Assembly: GCF_012911875.1 (NCBI RefSeq)
Contig: NZ_JAAXKZ010000005.1
Span: 30,114-94,113, forward strand
Source: Pseudonocardia bannensis
GTDB taxonomy: Bacteria; Actinomycetota; Actinomycetes; Mycobacteriales; Pseudonocardiaceae
Length of the DNA stretch: 64,000 nucleotides
Direction of reading: 5' to 3'
Below, piece by piece: positions 1-10,256 of this stretch (its first letter is position 1; every line of letters begins with the position of its first letter). Both the position numbers and the translations under genes were made by a program. The notes beneath the pieces were generated by a model. The model was not told where the DNA came from. It ran no database searches and saw only the letters and a list, made by a program, of their open reading frames with translations.

Positions 1-2550
1 CTGGCCGTCGCGCAGCAGCTCACGCCGGATCGACGCGGCCACCTGCTTGTCGTCGTAGGCGCCGACGTAGGTGAGCGTCGGGTGCCGGTCCTCCGGCGGG
101 GTCGCGATCGTCGACATCTCACGAATGCCGGCCAGGCTCATCTCCAGCGTCCGCGGGATCGGCGTGGCGGAGAGGGTGAGCACGTCGACGTGCGTGCGCA
201 GCGCCGTGATGTGCTCCTTGTGCTCGACGCCGAAGCGCTGCTCCTCGTCGACGATCACCAGCCCGAGATCCTTCCAGCGCACCCCGTTCTGCAGCAGCCG
301 GTGGGTGCCGACGACGACGTCGACGGTGCCCTCGGCCAGGCCCTTGACCGTCTCCTTCGCCTCGCTCGCGTCGGTGAACCGGGACAGTCCCCGCACGGTC
401 ACCGGGAACGCCCGCATCCGGTCGGCGAAGGTCTGCAGGTGCTGGGTGGCCAGCAGCGTCGTGGGCACCAGCACGGCGACCTGCTTGCCGTCCTGCACCG
501 CCTTGAACGCCGCCCGCACCGCGATCTCGGTCTTGCCGAAGCCGACGTCGCCGGAGATCACCCGGTCCATCGGGACCGGGCGCTGCATGTCCGCCTTGAC
601 CTCGTCGATCGCGGCGAGCTGGTCGGGCGTCTCGGTGTACGGGAAGGCGTCCTCGAGCTCGCGCTGCCACGGCGTGTCCGGCCCGAACGCGTGCCCGGGC
701 GCCGACTGGCGCGCCGCGTAGAGCTGCACGAGCCCGGCGGCGATGTCGCGGACGGCCTTGCGCGCGCGCCCCTTCGTCTTGGACCAGTCCGCACCGCCGA
801 GCTTGTTCAGCGTCGGCTGCTCGCCGCCCACGTAGCGGCTGATCTCGTCGAGCGCGTCGGTGGGCACGAACAGCCGGTCGGCGGGCTGACCCCGCTTCGA
901 GCTCGCGTACTCGAGCACCAGGTACTCCCGGGTTGCTCCCTGGACCTCCCGGTGCCGCATCTCGACGAACCTGCCGATGCCGTGCTGGTTGTGCACGACG
1001 AAGTCACCGGGTTGCAGGGTCACGAGGTCGACGGTGTTGCGCCGGCGCGCCGGCATCTTGCGGGTCTCGCCGCCGGCGGCCCGGCTGCCGGTCAGGTCGG
1101 CCTCGCTCAGCACGACGAGCCCGATCGCGGCGGCGGTGAACCCGTCCGCGACCCGCCCGCAGGTCACCGTGACCACACCCGCCTCGGGCGGGTCGGGCAG
1201 TTCCTCGACGAGCCGCGCGGGCACATCGGCCTCGCGCATCTGCTCCAGTGACCGCTCGGCGGTGCCGTGACCCGCGACGACCAGCAGCGCCGCGCCGCCG
1301 GCCGCGGTGTGGGCGCGCAGGTCGACCAGCGCCCGGTCGGTGTCGCCGCGGTAGGACTCGACCTCGTGCACGGCCGGGACCAGCGCGTCGTCGGCTCCGC
1401 TGAGCAGCGGGCTGAGCGAGACGACCGGACGCCCGGACGCGGTCGCGTGTTCCAGGACCTCACCCAGGTCGCGGTAGGCGGACGCCCCGATGTCGATGGG
1501 CGCCTGCCCACCGGTGCCGGCGGCCAGCCAGGACGCCTCCAGGAACTCCTGCCCGGTGCGCACCAGGTCGTGGCTGCGGGTGCGGATGCGTTCGGGATCG
1601 GCCACCAGCACCAGCGCACCGGCCGGCAGCAGGTCGGTGAGCAGCTCCAACTCGCCCCCGACCAGGGCCGGGATCAGCGACTCCATGCCCTCGGACGGGA
1701 TGCCCTCGGCGAGGTGGGAGAGCAGCTCGCGCAGCTGCGGGTTGTTCTCGTGCTCGCGGGCCAGCACGGCGGCGCGCTGCCGGACCGGCTCGGTGAGCAG
1801 CAGCTCCCGGCAGGCGGGCGCGACGATCTCCTCGACGGCCTCGACCGAGCGCTGGTCGGCCACCGCGAAGGCGCGGAGCTCGCTCACCTCGTCGCCCCAG
1901 AACTCGACGCGCACCGGGTGGTCGGCGGTCGGTGGGAAGACGTCGACGATGCCGCCGCGCACCGCGAACTCGCCGCGCGTGGTCACCATCTCGACCCGGG
2001 TGTAGGCCAGCTCGACCAACCGCTCCAGCAGCCGGTCGAAGTCGTGCTCCTCGCCGACGCGCAACCGGATCGGGTCGAGGGTGCCCAGACCCGGGGCGAT
2101 CGGCTGGATGAGGCTGCGGGCGGCGGCGACGACCACGCGCAGGCTGTCGTCCTGCGTGCTCAGCCGGCGGAAGATCGTCAGCCGACGGCCGACCGTGTCC
2201 GGGCGCGGGGACAGCCGCTCGTGCGGCAGCGTCTCCCAGGACGGCAGCACGGCGACGGCGTCGGCCCCGAGCAGGTCGGCGGCCGCGGCGCCGAGGTCCT
2301 CGGCCTCCCGGTCGGTGGCGGTGACGGCGAGCACGGTCCGCTCGGCCCCGCCCTGGTCCGAGGGGGCGGCCAGCACGGCGGCCAGGACGGGCCGCAGGGC
2401 CGTGGGGCCCTCGACCCGCACAGCGGGTACCTCGGCGCGGCCGGCCGCCGAACCGGCGGCGGCCCGGGCGGCGTCGGAGACCGAACGCAGGCCCGGATCG
2501 GTCAGGGCGGAACGGAGCAGACCGGACAGGACGGGCGGGCGAATGGCCAC
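1..2550 (-). CDS. mfd: Transcription-repair coupling factor Mfd (5' part; C-terminus off window)
   Basis: Mfd is an ATP-driven translocase that removes RNA polymerase stalled at DNA lesions and recruits UvrA. The first 850 residues are visible, of roughly 1150-1200 usual for the family. In order: a UvrB-like N-terminal module; an RNAP-interacting CarD-like domain near residues 505-575 ([15 protein letters not shown]); and the start of the helicase core with Walker [10 protein letters not shown] near 667 and the Walker B variant VDEEQRF near 767. The chosen GTG (2550-2548) is preceded by an AAGGGG-type ribosome site. The reading frame is still open at base 1, so the second RecA lobe and the regulatory C-terminus lie outside. 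Confidence 0.95.
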   Translation of the reverse strand, partial: MAIRPPVLSGLLRSALTDPGLRSVSDAARAAAGSAAGRAEVPAVRVEGPTALRPVLAAVLAAPSDQGGAERTVLAVTATDREAEDLGAAAADLLGADAVAVLPSWETLPHERLSPRPDTVGRRLTIFRRLSTQDDSLRVVVAAARSLIQPIAPGLGTLDPIRLRVGEEHDFDRLLERLVELAYTRVEMVTTRGEFAVRGGIVDVFPPTADHPVRVEFWGDEVSELRAFAVADQRSVEAVEEIVAPACRELLLTEPVRQRAAVLAREHENNPQLRELLSHLAEGIPSEGMESLIPALVGGELELLTDLLPAGALVLVADPERIRTRSHDLVRTGQEFLEASWLAAGTGGQAPIDIGASAYRDLGEVLEHATASGRPVVSLSPLLSGADDALVPAVHEVESYRGDTDRALVDLRAHTAAGGAALLVVAGHGTAERSLEQMREADVPARLVEELPDPPEAGVVTVTCGRVADGFTAAAIGLVVLSEADLTGSRAAGGETRKMPARRRNTVDLVTLQPGDFVVHNQHGIGRFVEMRHREVQGATREYLVLEYASSKRGQPADRLFVPTDALDEISRYVGGEQPTLNKLGGADWSKTKGRARKAVRDIAAGLVQLYAARQSAPGHAFGPDTPWQRELEDAFPYTETPDQLAAIDEVKADMQRPVPMDRVISGDVGFGKTEIAVRAAFKAVQDGKQVAVLVPTTLLATQHLQTFADRMRAFPVTVRGLSRFTDASEAKETVKGLAEGTVDVVVGTHRLLQNGVRWKDLGLVIVDEEQRFGVEHKEHITALRTHVDVLTLSATPIPRTLEMSLAGIREMSTIATPPEDRHPTLTYVGAYDDKQVAASIRRELLRDGQ

Positions 2551-2738
2551 GTCGGGATACCCCTTGGGAGATGAAACGCATGCGGACACACCCCTGCCCG
2601 GGGCGGAGGGCCCGGTGGGGTCGCTACCTCCACGATACGCCGAACGGCTCCACCACCTGCTGAGGACCGCTCAGGCAGCGATAGCGCCCGTGGCCCAGGC
2701 GTGCGCGGCAGCGCCCCGGCGCCGACCGGACCGGCGGA

Positions 2739-2767
2739 CCGCCGCCCCGCGGATCGCGGGGCGGCGG
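2739..2767 (-). terminator. Hairpin after the tricorn protease gene
   Basis: A perfect 13-bp inverted repeat with a 3-base loop (arms 2739-2751 and 2755-2767) sits just after the tricorn stop on the minus strand. There is no clear U-run, so this is a GC-type actinobacterial terminator candidate separating tricorn from mfd. The remaining bases down to 2551 show no gene. Confidence 0.55.
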
Positions 2768-2774
2768 GTGCGGA

Positions 2775-5700
2775 TCAGGGCCGCGGAGGCAGTGCCGGGC
2801 GGCGCCGCGACGGCCGCGTCGCCGGGTCCGGGGGACGCACCGCGGGCCGCTCCTCGAGCGCGGCGAGCGCCAGATCGACCGCGGTCTCCAGTTGCGGGTC
2901 GCGCCCGGCCACCCAGTCCTGCGGGGTGATCACGACCTCGACGTCGGGCTCGACGCCGTGGTTCTCCACGCTCCAGGCCAGGTCGTCGAACCAGAACGAG
3001 TAGCGCGGCTGGGTCACCCGGGTGCCGTCGACGAGGCCGTAGCGGCTGTCGATCCCGATCACCCCACCCCACGTCCGGACCCCGACGACCGGCCCGATGC
3101 CCATCCGCTTGAACGCGGCGGTGACGATGTCGCCGTCCGAACCGGAGTGCTCGTCGGCCAGCGCGACCACCGGGCCCCGCGGGGCGTCACCGGGGTAGGT
3201 CTCGGGCTGCCGATGGCGCACGACGTCCCAGCCGATCACCTTGCGGGCCAGCTTCTCGATCACCAGCTGCGACGTGTGCCCCCCGCTGTTGCCGCGCACG
3301 TCGACGATCAGGCCGTCGCGCCGGGTCTCGCGGCCGAGGTCGCGGTGCAGCTGGGCCCAGCCGCTGGCCACCATGTCGGGCACGTGCAGATAGCCCAGCC
3401 GCCCGCCCGAGCGCTCCGCCACGAACGCCCGCCGGCCCGCCACCCAGTCCTGGTAGCGCAGCGCGAGATCGTCGGACAGTGGCCGGACCACCACCCGGCG
3501 GACCTCGTCACCCGACCGCACGGTGAGCTCGACGAGCTGCTCGGCGGTCCCCACCAGCAACGGTGCCGGCCCGAGCTCCGGGTCGACCGGCTGCCCGGCG
3601 ACCTCGAGGATCACGTCGCCCTCCCGGACGTCGACGCCCGGCCCGGCCAGCGGGCTGCGGGCCCGCGGCGCCGAGGTCTCCGGCGGCAGCACCCGGGCCA
3701 CCCGCCAGTGCCCCTCCCCGTCGGGCTCCAGGTCGGCGCCGAGCAGGCCGGGACGCCCCGACCCGTTGCCGTTCGCTCCGCCGCCGATCACGTAGGCGTG
3801 CGACGAGCCGAGCTCGCCGTGCAGTTCCCACAGCAGGTCGACCAGGTCGTCGTGGCTGCCGACGGCATCGACCAACGGCCGGTAGCGGTCCAGCTCGGCG
3901 GCCCAGTCGACGTCGGCCATGTCCGCGACCCAGAAGTGGTCGCGCATCAACCGGCCGGTCTCGTCGAACATCTGCCGCCACTCGGCCGTCGGGTCGATCG
4001 TGACGGTGATCCGCCGGGTGTCGATCTCGAACTCGTCGGCGTCGGAGTCACCGGGAGCCCCGGAACCGGAGCGGTCCGTGCGCAGCACCCGCAGGGTCGA
4101 GCCGTCGCGGACCACCAGCCGGGTGCCGTCGCCGCTGACCTCGTAGGCGCTGATCGGGTCGGCGATCACCTCGAGCTTGCGGCGCTTGAGGTCGTAGCGC
4201 TCCAGCACGGGCCGCGGCCACTTCTCGCCGGTGATCGCCCGGCCCTCACCGAGGATCCCGGCGACCGGCGAGCGGAACCACAGCAGGCAGTCCTTGCCGG
4301 CGCCGAGCCCGCTGTAGCGGCCCTCGGACACGGGCACCGGCACGACCCGCGCAGCCAGCCCCTCGATGTCGACGACGACCTCCGGCGGGGCGTCGGACTT
4401 CCTCGCCTGCTTGGCCTTGTCGCCGGTGGTGGGCATCGCCGTCTCCTCGGCGCCCTCGGTCGCGTCGGTGGCCTCCGCGGGGGCCGCGTCCTCGTCGGCG
4501 GCCGGCAGGTCCTCCGGGCCCTCGTCCGCGGCCGAGGTCGGCCGCCCGTCCGGGCTGGCGCCGAACGGCGACGGGGTGCGGGCGGCCAGCGGCACCAGGA
4601 ACGGCCGCCACGACGCCGGGAAGGTCAGGTCGAACGAGTGCTGGTCGTAGATCGGGTCGAAACTGCGCAGCGACAGGAAGGCCAGGTACTTGCCGTCGGC
4701 GGTGAAGACCGGGTGGGTGTCGACGAACCGGGGCTCGGTCACCTCGACGAGGGTGTCGTCGGCGATCCGCACCATCATGATGCGGCTCAGCCCGGCCTCG
4801 GCCGGATCGGCGTAGGCCAGCCACGCACTGTCCGGGGAGTAGCTCAGACCCGACATCTCCCCGTCGGCACCGCGGGCGAGCTCGCGCAACGCCCCGCCGG
4901 CGGTGTCCAGGACGAGCAACCGCCCGTCGTGGGTGGCCAGCGCGACCGTGGCCCCGTCGGGGGCGGCGGCGAGCTCGAGCACCCGGCCGATCTCGCCGGC
5001 GCCGTAGCGGACCGGCCCGGTCGCGTCGGCACCGGCGGCGTGCGGGTCGATCGGCGCGATGGCGACCGCGTCCTCGCCCTTGGCGTCGTCGATCCACACC
5101 GCCCGGTCCTCGCCGAGCGGCTGAGCGAGCCGGGCGCGCACCCCGGGCTCGGCGAGCAACGTCCGGGCCGGCCCGTCACGGTGGGTCAGCCGGTGCACGG
5201 TGCCCCGGACCTGGGCGATGCTGGTCCGGCCGGTGCGGTCCGGCACCGCGCGGGCCAGCCACCGTGCGGTGTCGATGCGCCTCGGCTCGCGCGCGGTGCG
5301 CGGCCCGCCGAGACGGACGTCGAGCCGGCGCGGCTGCGCGCCGTCCAGGTCGTCGACCACCCACAGTTCACCCGCCGACTCGTAGATCACCCGGCTGCCG
5401 TCGGTGGCGGCGTGCCGGGCGTAGAACGCGGGCGCGCCCTCCGCCCCGTGGTCGGTGTGCCGACGCAGCCCGGCCAGGTCCCCGTCGAGCGGCAGCGAGT
5501 AGAGGTTGCCCCAGCCCTCGTGGTCGGACAGGAACGCGATCCGGTCCCCGACCAGCATCGGTGAGTCGAGCTGGCCGTCCAGCTCCGAGGCGAGCCGGGT
5601 GAACTCCCCCGACCCGGTCGGGTCCCACCACAGTTTCCCCGCGGTGCCTCCGCGGTAGCGCTTCCACCAGGCCATGTCGCGCGACATCGTCGTACCGAGC

Positions 5701-6143
5701 AGCACGGCGGACCCACCGTCCGGGGGCAGCGCCAGATCCGACACCGGCCCGAAGTCCAGTCGCCGGGGCGCCCCGCCGGCCGTCGGGATCGCGTGCGCCC
5801 AGCTCCGGCGGGCCGACGCCTGGCCTGCCGCGGTCACGGCGAGCACCTCGCCGTCCGCGGTCCAGCCCACCGTCCGGGTCCGCGGGTCGCCCCAGTAGGT
5901 GAGCCGGCGCGCGCCGCCCCCCTCCACGTCGGCGACGAACACCTCCGGCGCGCCCTCCCGCCAGGACGTCCACGCGACCCGGGCACCGTCGGGAGACAGT
6001 CGCGGGTTGGCCGCGGGCACGGCGTCGGCGGTCAGCCGGTAGGCCCGCCCGCCGGACAACGGTGCCGACCAGACGTCGTCCTCGGCCACGAAGACGACCG
6101 AGTCGGCGTGCAGGTGGGGGAAGCGGAGGTAGCTGGGGGACAT
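2775..6143 (-). CDS. Tricorn protease homologue (S41-type core)
   Basis: This is a large cytoplasmic-type peptidase of 1122 residues, close to the length of Thermoplasma tricorn, which trims peptides released by the proteasome. The N-terminal half carries WD40/TolB-like repeats (for example SPDGARVAW). Next comes a low-complexity Glu/Ala insert near 540-575, the tricorn core with catalytic-type His in GELGSSHAY near 783, a PDZ-like segment near 800-890, and the nucleophile motif GSDGD near 1000, followed by the C-terminal S41 fold. There is no signal peptide. Actinobacteria have proteasomes, so the partner role is plausible but inferred. It diverges from the sugar dehydrogenase gene, with about 100 bases between starts. 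Confidence 0.92.
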   Translation of the reverse strand: MSPSYLRFPHLHADSVVFVAEDDVWSAPLSGGRAYRLTADAVPAANPRLSPDGARVAWTSWREGAPEVFVADVEGGGARRLTYWGDPRTRTVGWTADGEVLAVTAAGQASARRSWAHAIPTAGGAPRRLDFGPVSDLALPPDGGSAVLLGTTMSRDMAWWKRYRGGTAGKLWWDPTGSGEFTRLASELDGQLDSPMLVGDRIAFLSDHEGWGNLYSLPLDGDLAGLRRHTDHGAEGAPAFYARHAATDGSRVIYESAGELWVVDDLDGAQPRRLDVRLGGPRTAREPRRIDTARWLARAVPDRTGRTSIAQVRGTVHRLTHRDGPARTLLAEPGVRARLAQPLGEDRAVWIDDAKGEDAVAIAPIDPHAAGADATGPVRYGAGEIGRVLELAAAPDGATVALATHDGRLLVLDTAGGALRELARGADGEMSGLSYSPDSAWLAYADPAEAGLSRIMMVRIADDTLVEVTEPRFVDTHPVFTADGKYLAFLSLRSFDPIYDQHSFDLTFPASWRPFLVPLAARTPSPFGASPDGRPTSAADEGPEDLPAADEDAAPAEATDATEGAEETAMPTTGDKAKQARKSDAPPEVVVDIEGLAARVVPVPVSEGRYSGLGAGKDCLLWFRSPVAGILGEGRAITGEKWPRPVLERYDLKRRKLEVIADPISAYEVSGDGTRLVVRDGSTLRVLRTDRSGSGAPGDSDADEFEIDTRRITVTIDPTAEWRQMFDETGRLMRDHFWVADMADVDWAAELDRYRPLVDAVGSHDDLVDLLWELHGELGSSHAYVIGGGANGNGSGRPGLLGADLEPDGEGHWRVARVLPPETSAPRARSPLAGPGVDVREGDVILEVAGQPVDPELGPAPLLVGTAEQLVELTVRSGDEVRRVVVRPLSDDLALRYQDWVAGRRAFVAERSGGRLGYLHVPDMVASGWAQLHRDLGRETRRDGLIVDVRGNSGGHTSQLVIEKLARKVIGWDVVRHRQPETYPGDAPRGPVVALADEHSGSDGDIVTAAFKRMGIGPVVGVRTWGGVIGIDSRYGLVDGTRVTQPRYSFWFDDLAWSVENHGVEPDVEVVITPQDWVAGRDPQLETAVDLALAALEERPAVRPPDPATRPSRRRPALPPRP

Positions 6144-6243
6144 GAGGCCAGACGGTATCTACCCGCTCCGACGGCGGGGGGCGGCGATCCCCGCCGAACC
6201 GGACACACTGCGGCCTTACGAACAGGCCCGGAAGATGTGGCGC

Positions 6244-7485
6244 ATGCAGCGGTCGCGACGACACCGGATCACGTGGACCACGAGCGTCGTGGCGCTCGTG
6301 TTCGCCCTGTCGGGCTGCTCCGCGGACCGGGCGTCGGTGGCTCGTGACGGCGAGGCGGCGCCCGCGGCGAGCGGCGCCGAGACCGTGCCGGTCCGGGTCG
6401 ACACCCCGCAACTGCGCGTCAGCACGGTCGCCTCCGGCCTTTCCCATCCCTGGGACCTGGGCTTCCTGCCCGACGGTCAGGTGCTCGTGAGCCAGCGCGA
6501 CGGGCGGTTCGTCCTGCTGTCCGGGACCTCCCCCGGGGCGGCCGTGACGCCGGTGGCCGCCGACTTCAGCGACCTGCTGGCCCGCGGTGAGGGCGGCTTG
6601 ATGGGGCTCGTCGTGCACCCCGACTTCGCGCAGAGCCGCCGGTTCACGACATGCCAGACCCACACCGAGAACGGGAACCCGGTCGACATCCGGCTGGTCA
6701 CCTGGCAGCTCGCGCCCGACGCCCGGTCGGCGACCCGGGTCGCCGACCCGCTGGTCGGCGGGCTGCCCGTCAACCCGTCCGGTCGGCACTCCGGTTGCCG
6801 GCCCACACTGGCTGCCGACGGCGCCCTGCTGGTCGGCACCGGGGACACCGCGCGCGGCACCATCGCGCAGGACCTCGGCTCGCTCGGCGGCAAGGTGTTG
6901 CGGGTGGACCTGACGACCGGCGGGCCGGCGGCGGGCAACCCGTTCGCCGACGCGGCCGATCCGGCCCAGCGGCTGATCTGGACCTACGGGCACCGCAACG
7001 TGCAGGGTGTCGCGGTCCGGCCGGGGACCGGCGAGGTCTACATCGCCGAGCACGGCCCGACCACCGACGACGAGGTGAACCGGCTGCGGGCCGGGGGCAA
7101 CTACGGCTGGGACCCGGCGCAGGGCGGCACGGTCGGCGGCTACGACGAGTCCGTGCCGATGACCGACCTGACGCGCTACCCCGACGCGGTGCCGGCGGTC
7201 TGGAGTTCCGGCCGCCCCGTCGAGGCCATCTGCGGTGCGGCGTTCATCTCCGGGCCGCAGTGGGGCGCCCTGGACGGCACGCTCGCGGTGGCGGCGCTGC
7301 GCGGCAGCAAACTTCTGCTCATGACGCTGGGAGCGGACGGTGCGGTCGCGTCGGTGGGGGTACCGGCCGCTCTCGACGACACCTTCGGCCGGTTGCGTGC
7401 GGTGCGCAGTGGCCCGGACGGAGCGCTGTTCGTCACGAGTTCGAACGGCACCGACGACGTCGTGCTGCGGATCGACCCGGCCTGA
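6244..7485 (+). CDS. PQQ-dependent sugar (glucose/sorbosone-type) dehydrogenase lipoprotein
   Basis: This is a six-bladed beta-propeller oxidoreductase of the glucose/sorbosone dehydrogenase family, expected on the outer face of the membrane. The ATG at 6244 gives a 413-residue protein with a basic N-terminus, a hydrophobic segment and lipobox LSGC. An in-frame ATG at 6235 and one at 6142 would only add residues before the signal peptide. Family hallmarks are GFLPDGQVLVSQRDGRF near the start, GLVVHPDFAQSRRF, and GHRNVQGVAVRPGTGEVYI followed by AEHGPTTDDEVN and GGNYGWD. The substrate cannot be read from sequence, and no PQQ synthesis genes are in the window. Confidence 0.88.
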   Translation: MQRSRRHRITWTTSVVALVFALSGCSADRASVARDGEAAPAASGAETVPVRVDTPQLRVSTVASGLSHPWDLGFLPDGQVLVSQRDGRFVLLSGTSPGAAVTPVAADFSDLLARGEGGLMGLVVHPDFAQSRRFTTCQTHTENGNPVDIRLVTWQLAPDARSATRVADPLVGGLPVNPSGRHSGCRPTLAADGALLVGTGDTARGTIAQDLGSLGGKVLRVDLTTGGPAAGNPFADAADPAQRLIWTYGHRNVQGVAVRPGTGEVYIAEHGPTTDDEVNRLRAGGNYGWDPAQGGTVGGYDESVPMTDLTRYPDAVPAVWSSGRPVEAICGAAFISGPQWGALDGTLAVAALRGSKLLLMTLGADGAVASVGVPAALDDTFGRLRAVRSGPDGALFVTSSNGTDDVVLRIDPA

Positions 7486-7491
7486 GAGTCC

Positions 7492-8163
7492 TCAGTCGAC
7501 CGGGTCGAGCCCGGTCAGCGGCGCGACGCCGAGCACCAGCTTGGACATGTGGAACGCCTCGGCGTAGCGGGCGTGGCACTGCACGCCGCGGATCCGCGCC
7601 AGACCGCCGAACGTCTCCGCGTCGAACCAGCTGCGGTCCCGTTGGGAGCCGTAGTGCTCGTGCAGCTTGGCGATCTTCTCCCGCAGCACCGGCTCGGCGA
7701 GCGGGAGGAAGACCGACGGCTGAACCAGGTCGCCGTCCCACTTGACGATCTCGTAACCCAGCGTCAGATGGTCGCGGAACGCCGTGGGCACCATCTGCGC
7801 CAGCGTGCGGTGATCCTGGTGCGCATCGTGCGGCGAGGGCGCGAAGACCAGGTCCGGCTCCCCCGGCGCGCGCATCTCCTCCAGAGCCTGCTTCGCCCGC
7901 TCCCATCGGGTCGGCACCCGGCCGTCGGGCAGGTCGAGCACGGCGATCTCGAGGTGTGCACCGGGGCAGAACGCGGCGAGCGCGGCGCGCTCCTCCTCCT
8001 CGCGCAGCGAGGACCCGCCGGTGAGGATCAGCGCCGAGACCCGGACCCCCGGATGGGACCGGCAGAACTCCAGCAGCGAGCCACCTGCACCGATGGCGAT
8101 GTCGCCGCAGTGCGCGCCGAGCAGCAGCATCCGGTCGATGCGCTCCGGCAAGAGGCTCAACAT
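7492..8163 (-). CDS. PIG-L (LmbE) family deacetylase-like protein with altered active-site motif
   Basis: This 223-residue protein has the PIG-L/LmbE fold signature. These are zinc-dependent N-deacetylases acting on sugars such as GlcNAc-inositol. The zinc motif normally reads AHPDD or AHxDDxxxG. Here it is GAHCGDIAIGAGG at residues 16-28, so the His (18) and the second Asp (21) remain, but the first Asp, the general base in MshB, is Gly (20). The distal His motif PHDAHQDHR is intact. The gene converges with the sugar dehydrogenase only 6 bases away. It is not MshB-like in length. It may be an inactive or differently tuned member; the substrate is unknown. Confidence 0.8.
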   Translation of the reverse strand: MLSLLPERIDRMLLLGAHCGDIAIGAGGSLLEFCRSHPGVRVSALILTGGSSLREEEERAALAAFCPGAHLEIAVLDLPDGRVPTRWERAKQALEEMRAPGEPDLVFAPSPHDAHQDHRTLAQMVPTAFRDHLTLGYEIVKWDGDLVQPSVFLPLAEPVLREKIAKLHEHYGSQRDRSWFDAETFGGLARIRGVQCHARYAEAFHMSKLVLGVAPLTGLDPVD

Positions 8164-8237
8164 CCGGTCAGTCTTCCACGAACGGGCCAGCGCTCACCCG
8201 AGGGTGCGTCACCCGGACGTGTCGCACGGCCGGATGC

Positions 8238-9215
8238 TCAGCGGGCGCGGAGGCGAGTCAACCGCTGCGTCGTCGGCCAGCGCACCTCGTGCGCCCACCC
8301 GAGGCGCTCGAACAGCCAGATCACCCGGGCGGAGATGTCGATCTGACCCCGCAGCACGCCGTGGCGGGCGCAGGTGGGGTCGGCGTGGTGCAGGTTGTGC
8401 CAGGACTCGCCCATGGACAGGATCGCCAGCGGCCAGAAGTTGCGCGACCGGTCGCGGGAGCGGAAGGGCCGCTCGCCCACCATGTGACAGATCGAGTTGA
8501 TCGACCAGGTGACGTGGTGCAGCAGCCCCATCCGGACCAGGCCGCCCCAGAAGAAGCCGGTCACCGCGCCGGCCCAGGACCAGGTGATCAGCCCGCCGAG
8601 CACGGCGGGCAGGATCAGGCTGATCGCGACCCAGAGCCCGAACAGCTTGCTGACCCGACGCACCGCACGGTCGGCGAGCAGGTCCGGGATGAAGCGCTCG
8701 TAGTTCGACTTGCGCCGGTCGAACAGCCAGCCGATGTGCGCCCAGAAGAACCCCTTGGCCACCGCGACCGGCGACGTCCCGTACCGCCACGGCGAGTGCG
8801 GGTCGCCCTCCTTGTCGGAGTACGCGTGGTGGCGCCGGTGGTCGGCGACCCACGCCAGCACCGAGCCCTGGATCGCCAGCGACCCGCTGATCGCGAGCGT
8901 CACGCGCAGCCACGGCCGGGCCTTGAACGACTTGTGCGTGAAGTGCCGGTGGTAGCCGACGGTGACACCCAGGATGCCGACGACGTAGAAGACCGCCGCG
9001 ATGACCACGTCGTGCCAGCCCAGACCCCACCCCCAGACCACGGGAACCGTGGCGACCAGGGCGAGCATCGGGGCGATCACGAAGGCCCAGACGAGGCCCT
9101 GCTGCCAGTTGGTGCGGTCCACGCCGAACAGCGGTTTGACTCCGGCCGGCGCCGGTGGGGCGCCGGCATCGGCGGGGATCGGGGGGTTCGCGGGGGCAGC
9201 GGCCTCGGCGGGCAT
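8238..9215 (-). CDS. Membrane acyl-CoA/fatty acid desaturase (delta-9 type)
   Basis: This is an integral membrane di-iron desaturase that introduces a double bond into acyl-CoA, probably at carbon 9 as in mycobacterial DesA3 or eukaryotic SCD. The three histidine boxes are present: GYHRHFTH, DHRRHHAYSD and WHNLHHADP. Hydrophobic pairs precede the first box (near residues 45-95) and lie between the second and third boxes (near 170-215). The ATG at 9215 has GAGGTGA eight bases upstream and gives 325 residues. An in-frame start at 9329 would add an implausible Arg-rich leader. The N-terminal 30 residues are Pro/Ala-rich. No electron-donor gene is adjacent. Confidence 0.93.
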   Translation of the reverse strand: MPAEAAAPANPPIPADAGAPPAPAGVKPLFGVDRTNWQQGLVWAFVIAPMLALVATVPVVWGWGLGWHDVVIAAVFYVVGILGVTVGYHRHFTHKSFKARPWLRVTLAISGSLAIQGSVLAWVADHRRHHAYSDKEGDPHSPWRYGTSPVAVAKGFFWAHIGWLFDRRKSNYERFIPDLLADRAVRRVSKLFGLWVAISLILPAVLGGLITWSWAGAVTGFFWGGLVRMGLLHHVTWSINSICHMVGERPFRSRDRSRNFWPLAILSMGESWHNLHHADPTCARHGVLRGQIDISARVIWLFERLGWAHEVRWPTTQRLTRLRAR

Positions 9216-9429
9216 TGCGGGGTCACCTCGAGATTTCGGGAAAACAGATCGGTGCGACGGCTCGACCGGGTCGCACCTCCCGGAGAGTAAGCGAGTCGAC
9301 GCGCAGCGCGCAGCACCTGGGCCCCCCACACATCGGGTGGTGAGCGCCCCACCACGATCACCGCAGTGTCACTGCCCCGACGGCGGCGATGCGGAGCCTG
9401 CAGTACCGCCATGCCAGGATGGAGGCCTG

Positions 9430-9500
9430 TCCGCCGTGGTGTAACGGCAGCACCTCGGATTTTGGTTCCGATGGTCCAGGTTCGAATCCTGGCGGCGGAG
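9430..9500 (+). tRNA. tRNA-Gln (anticodon TTG)
   Basis: A full cloverleaf can be drawn. The 7-bp acceptor stem pairs TCCGCCG (9430-9436) with CGGCGGA (9493-9499), with discriminator G at 9500. The anticodon stem TCGGA/TCCGA encloses loop TTTTGGT, with anticodon TTG at 9462-9464. The T arm contains TTCGAATC. CCA is not encoded. It lies between the divergent desaturase promoter and a decayed hydrolase gene. Confidence 0.96.
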
Positions 9501-9601
9501 CAGCCGCTCGCGGCCGCCTGCGCGGCTCGCCGCACACGGCCCTTCCCAGCACCCGCGCGGCCGGCCGGTGGATTGTCCCCGAATGTGCGCCGCATCACAC
9601 T

Positions 9602-10109
9602 CGTCTGTCCCGGTACCTGCTCGTCCACGGCGGCTTCGCCGGTGGGTGGTTCCGGGACGACGTCGTCCCGCGGCTGGAGAAGGCGGGCCATCGCGTCGAC
9701 GTGGTCGCCCAGCTGCCGAGCGGCGGGTCCGGGCCGGATCCGCGTTGGGCGTGATCGGAGACGGCCCCGCGGCCTGGGTCGTCCCCCGGGAGGACGGCAC
9801 CCTCCGCGTCATGGATGATCTCGACTGCTCCGGCGTCTGCTGTGCGCCGACGTGGAGCCCGAGCGGGCTGCGGCGAATCTGCGACGGCACACTGCGTCGT
9901 CGATGTCCGGCGTGACCGCGCCGAGCACCGGGCCCGAGCGTCGACACCCCGTGACCTACATCGTCTGCGAGCGCGACCAGGTCCTGGCACCGGCCGTGCC
10001 GGAGCGGCTCGCCGCGGACGCCGACCCCATCGAACGGCTGCCGTCCTCGCACCAGCCGATGTTCTCCCTGCCCGACGCGCCGGCGGACGTCCTCGACCGG
10101 GCGCGTTGA
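9602..10109 (+). pseudogene. Broken alpha/beta hydrolase (frameshifted, internally deleted)
   Basis: Pieces of one alpha/beta hydrolase occur in three frames. The first is RYLLVHGGFAGGWFRDDVV, an N-terminal strand with the HGG oxyanion motif, ending in a stop at 9754. The second is DGTLRVMDDLDCSGVCCA around 9800-9845. The third is TYIVCERDQVLAPAVPERL through SSHQPMFSLPDAP to a stop at 10109, the C-terminal part with the catalytic His in SSHQP. The catalytic Ser region (GxSxG) is missing. Lesions therefore include at least two frameshifts and a deletion of roughly 80 residues. Its position directly behind tRNA-Gln suggests an old insertion or deletion event there. Confidence 0.75.
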
Positions 10110-10256
10110 CCACTGGCCGGGTCCGGTTGTGCCCCACCGGACCCGGCCGAGCGGGCCGCGCGCCCGAGCCGATCGGCACGCCCGCGCGTCGTCACCCGGG
10201 CGCCGAGCCCCCTCCGCCCGACGCCCGGGTGCATCCGTGCGGCGGTCAGGCCGACG

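Noticed and set aside
2892..5564. Plus-strand open frame of 890 codons opposite the tricorn gene
   Set aside because: Shadow of the tricorn coding strand; no domains and no ribosome site.
7492..8163. Mycothiol enzyme MshB
   Set aside because: Shorter than MshB, altered active-site motif, and no mycothiol genes nearby.
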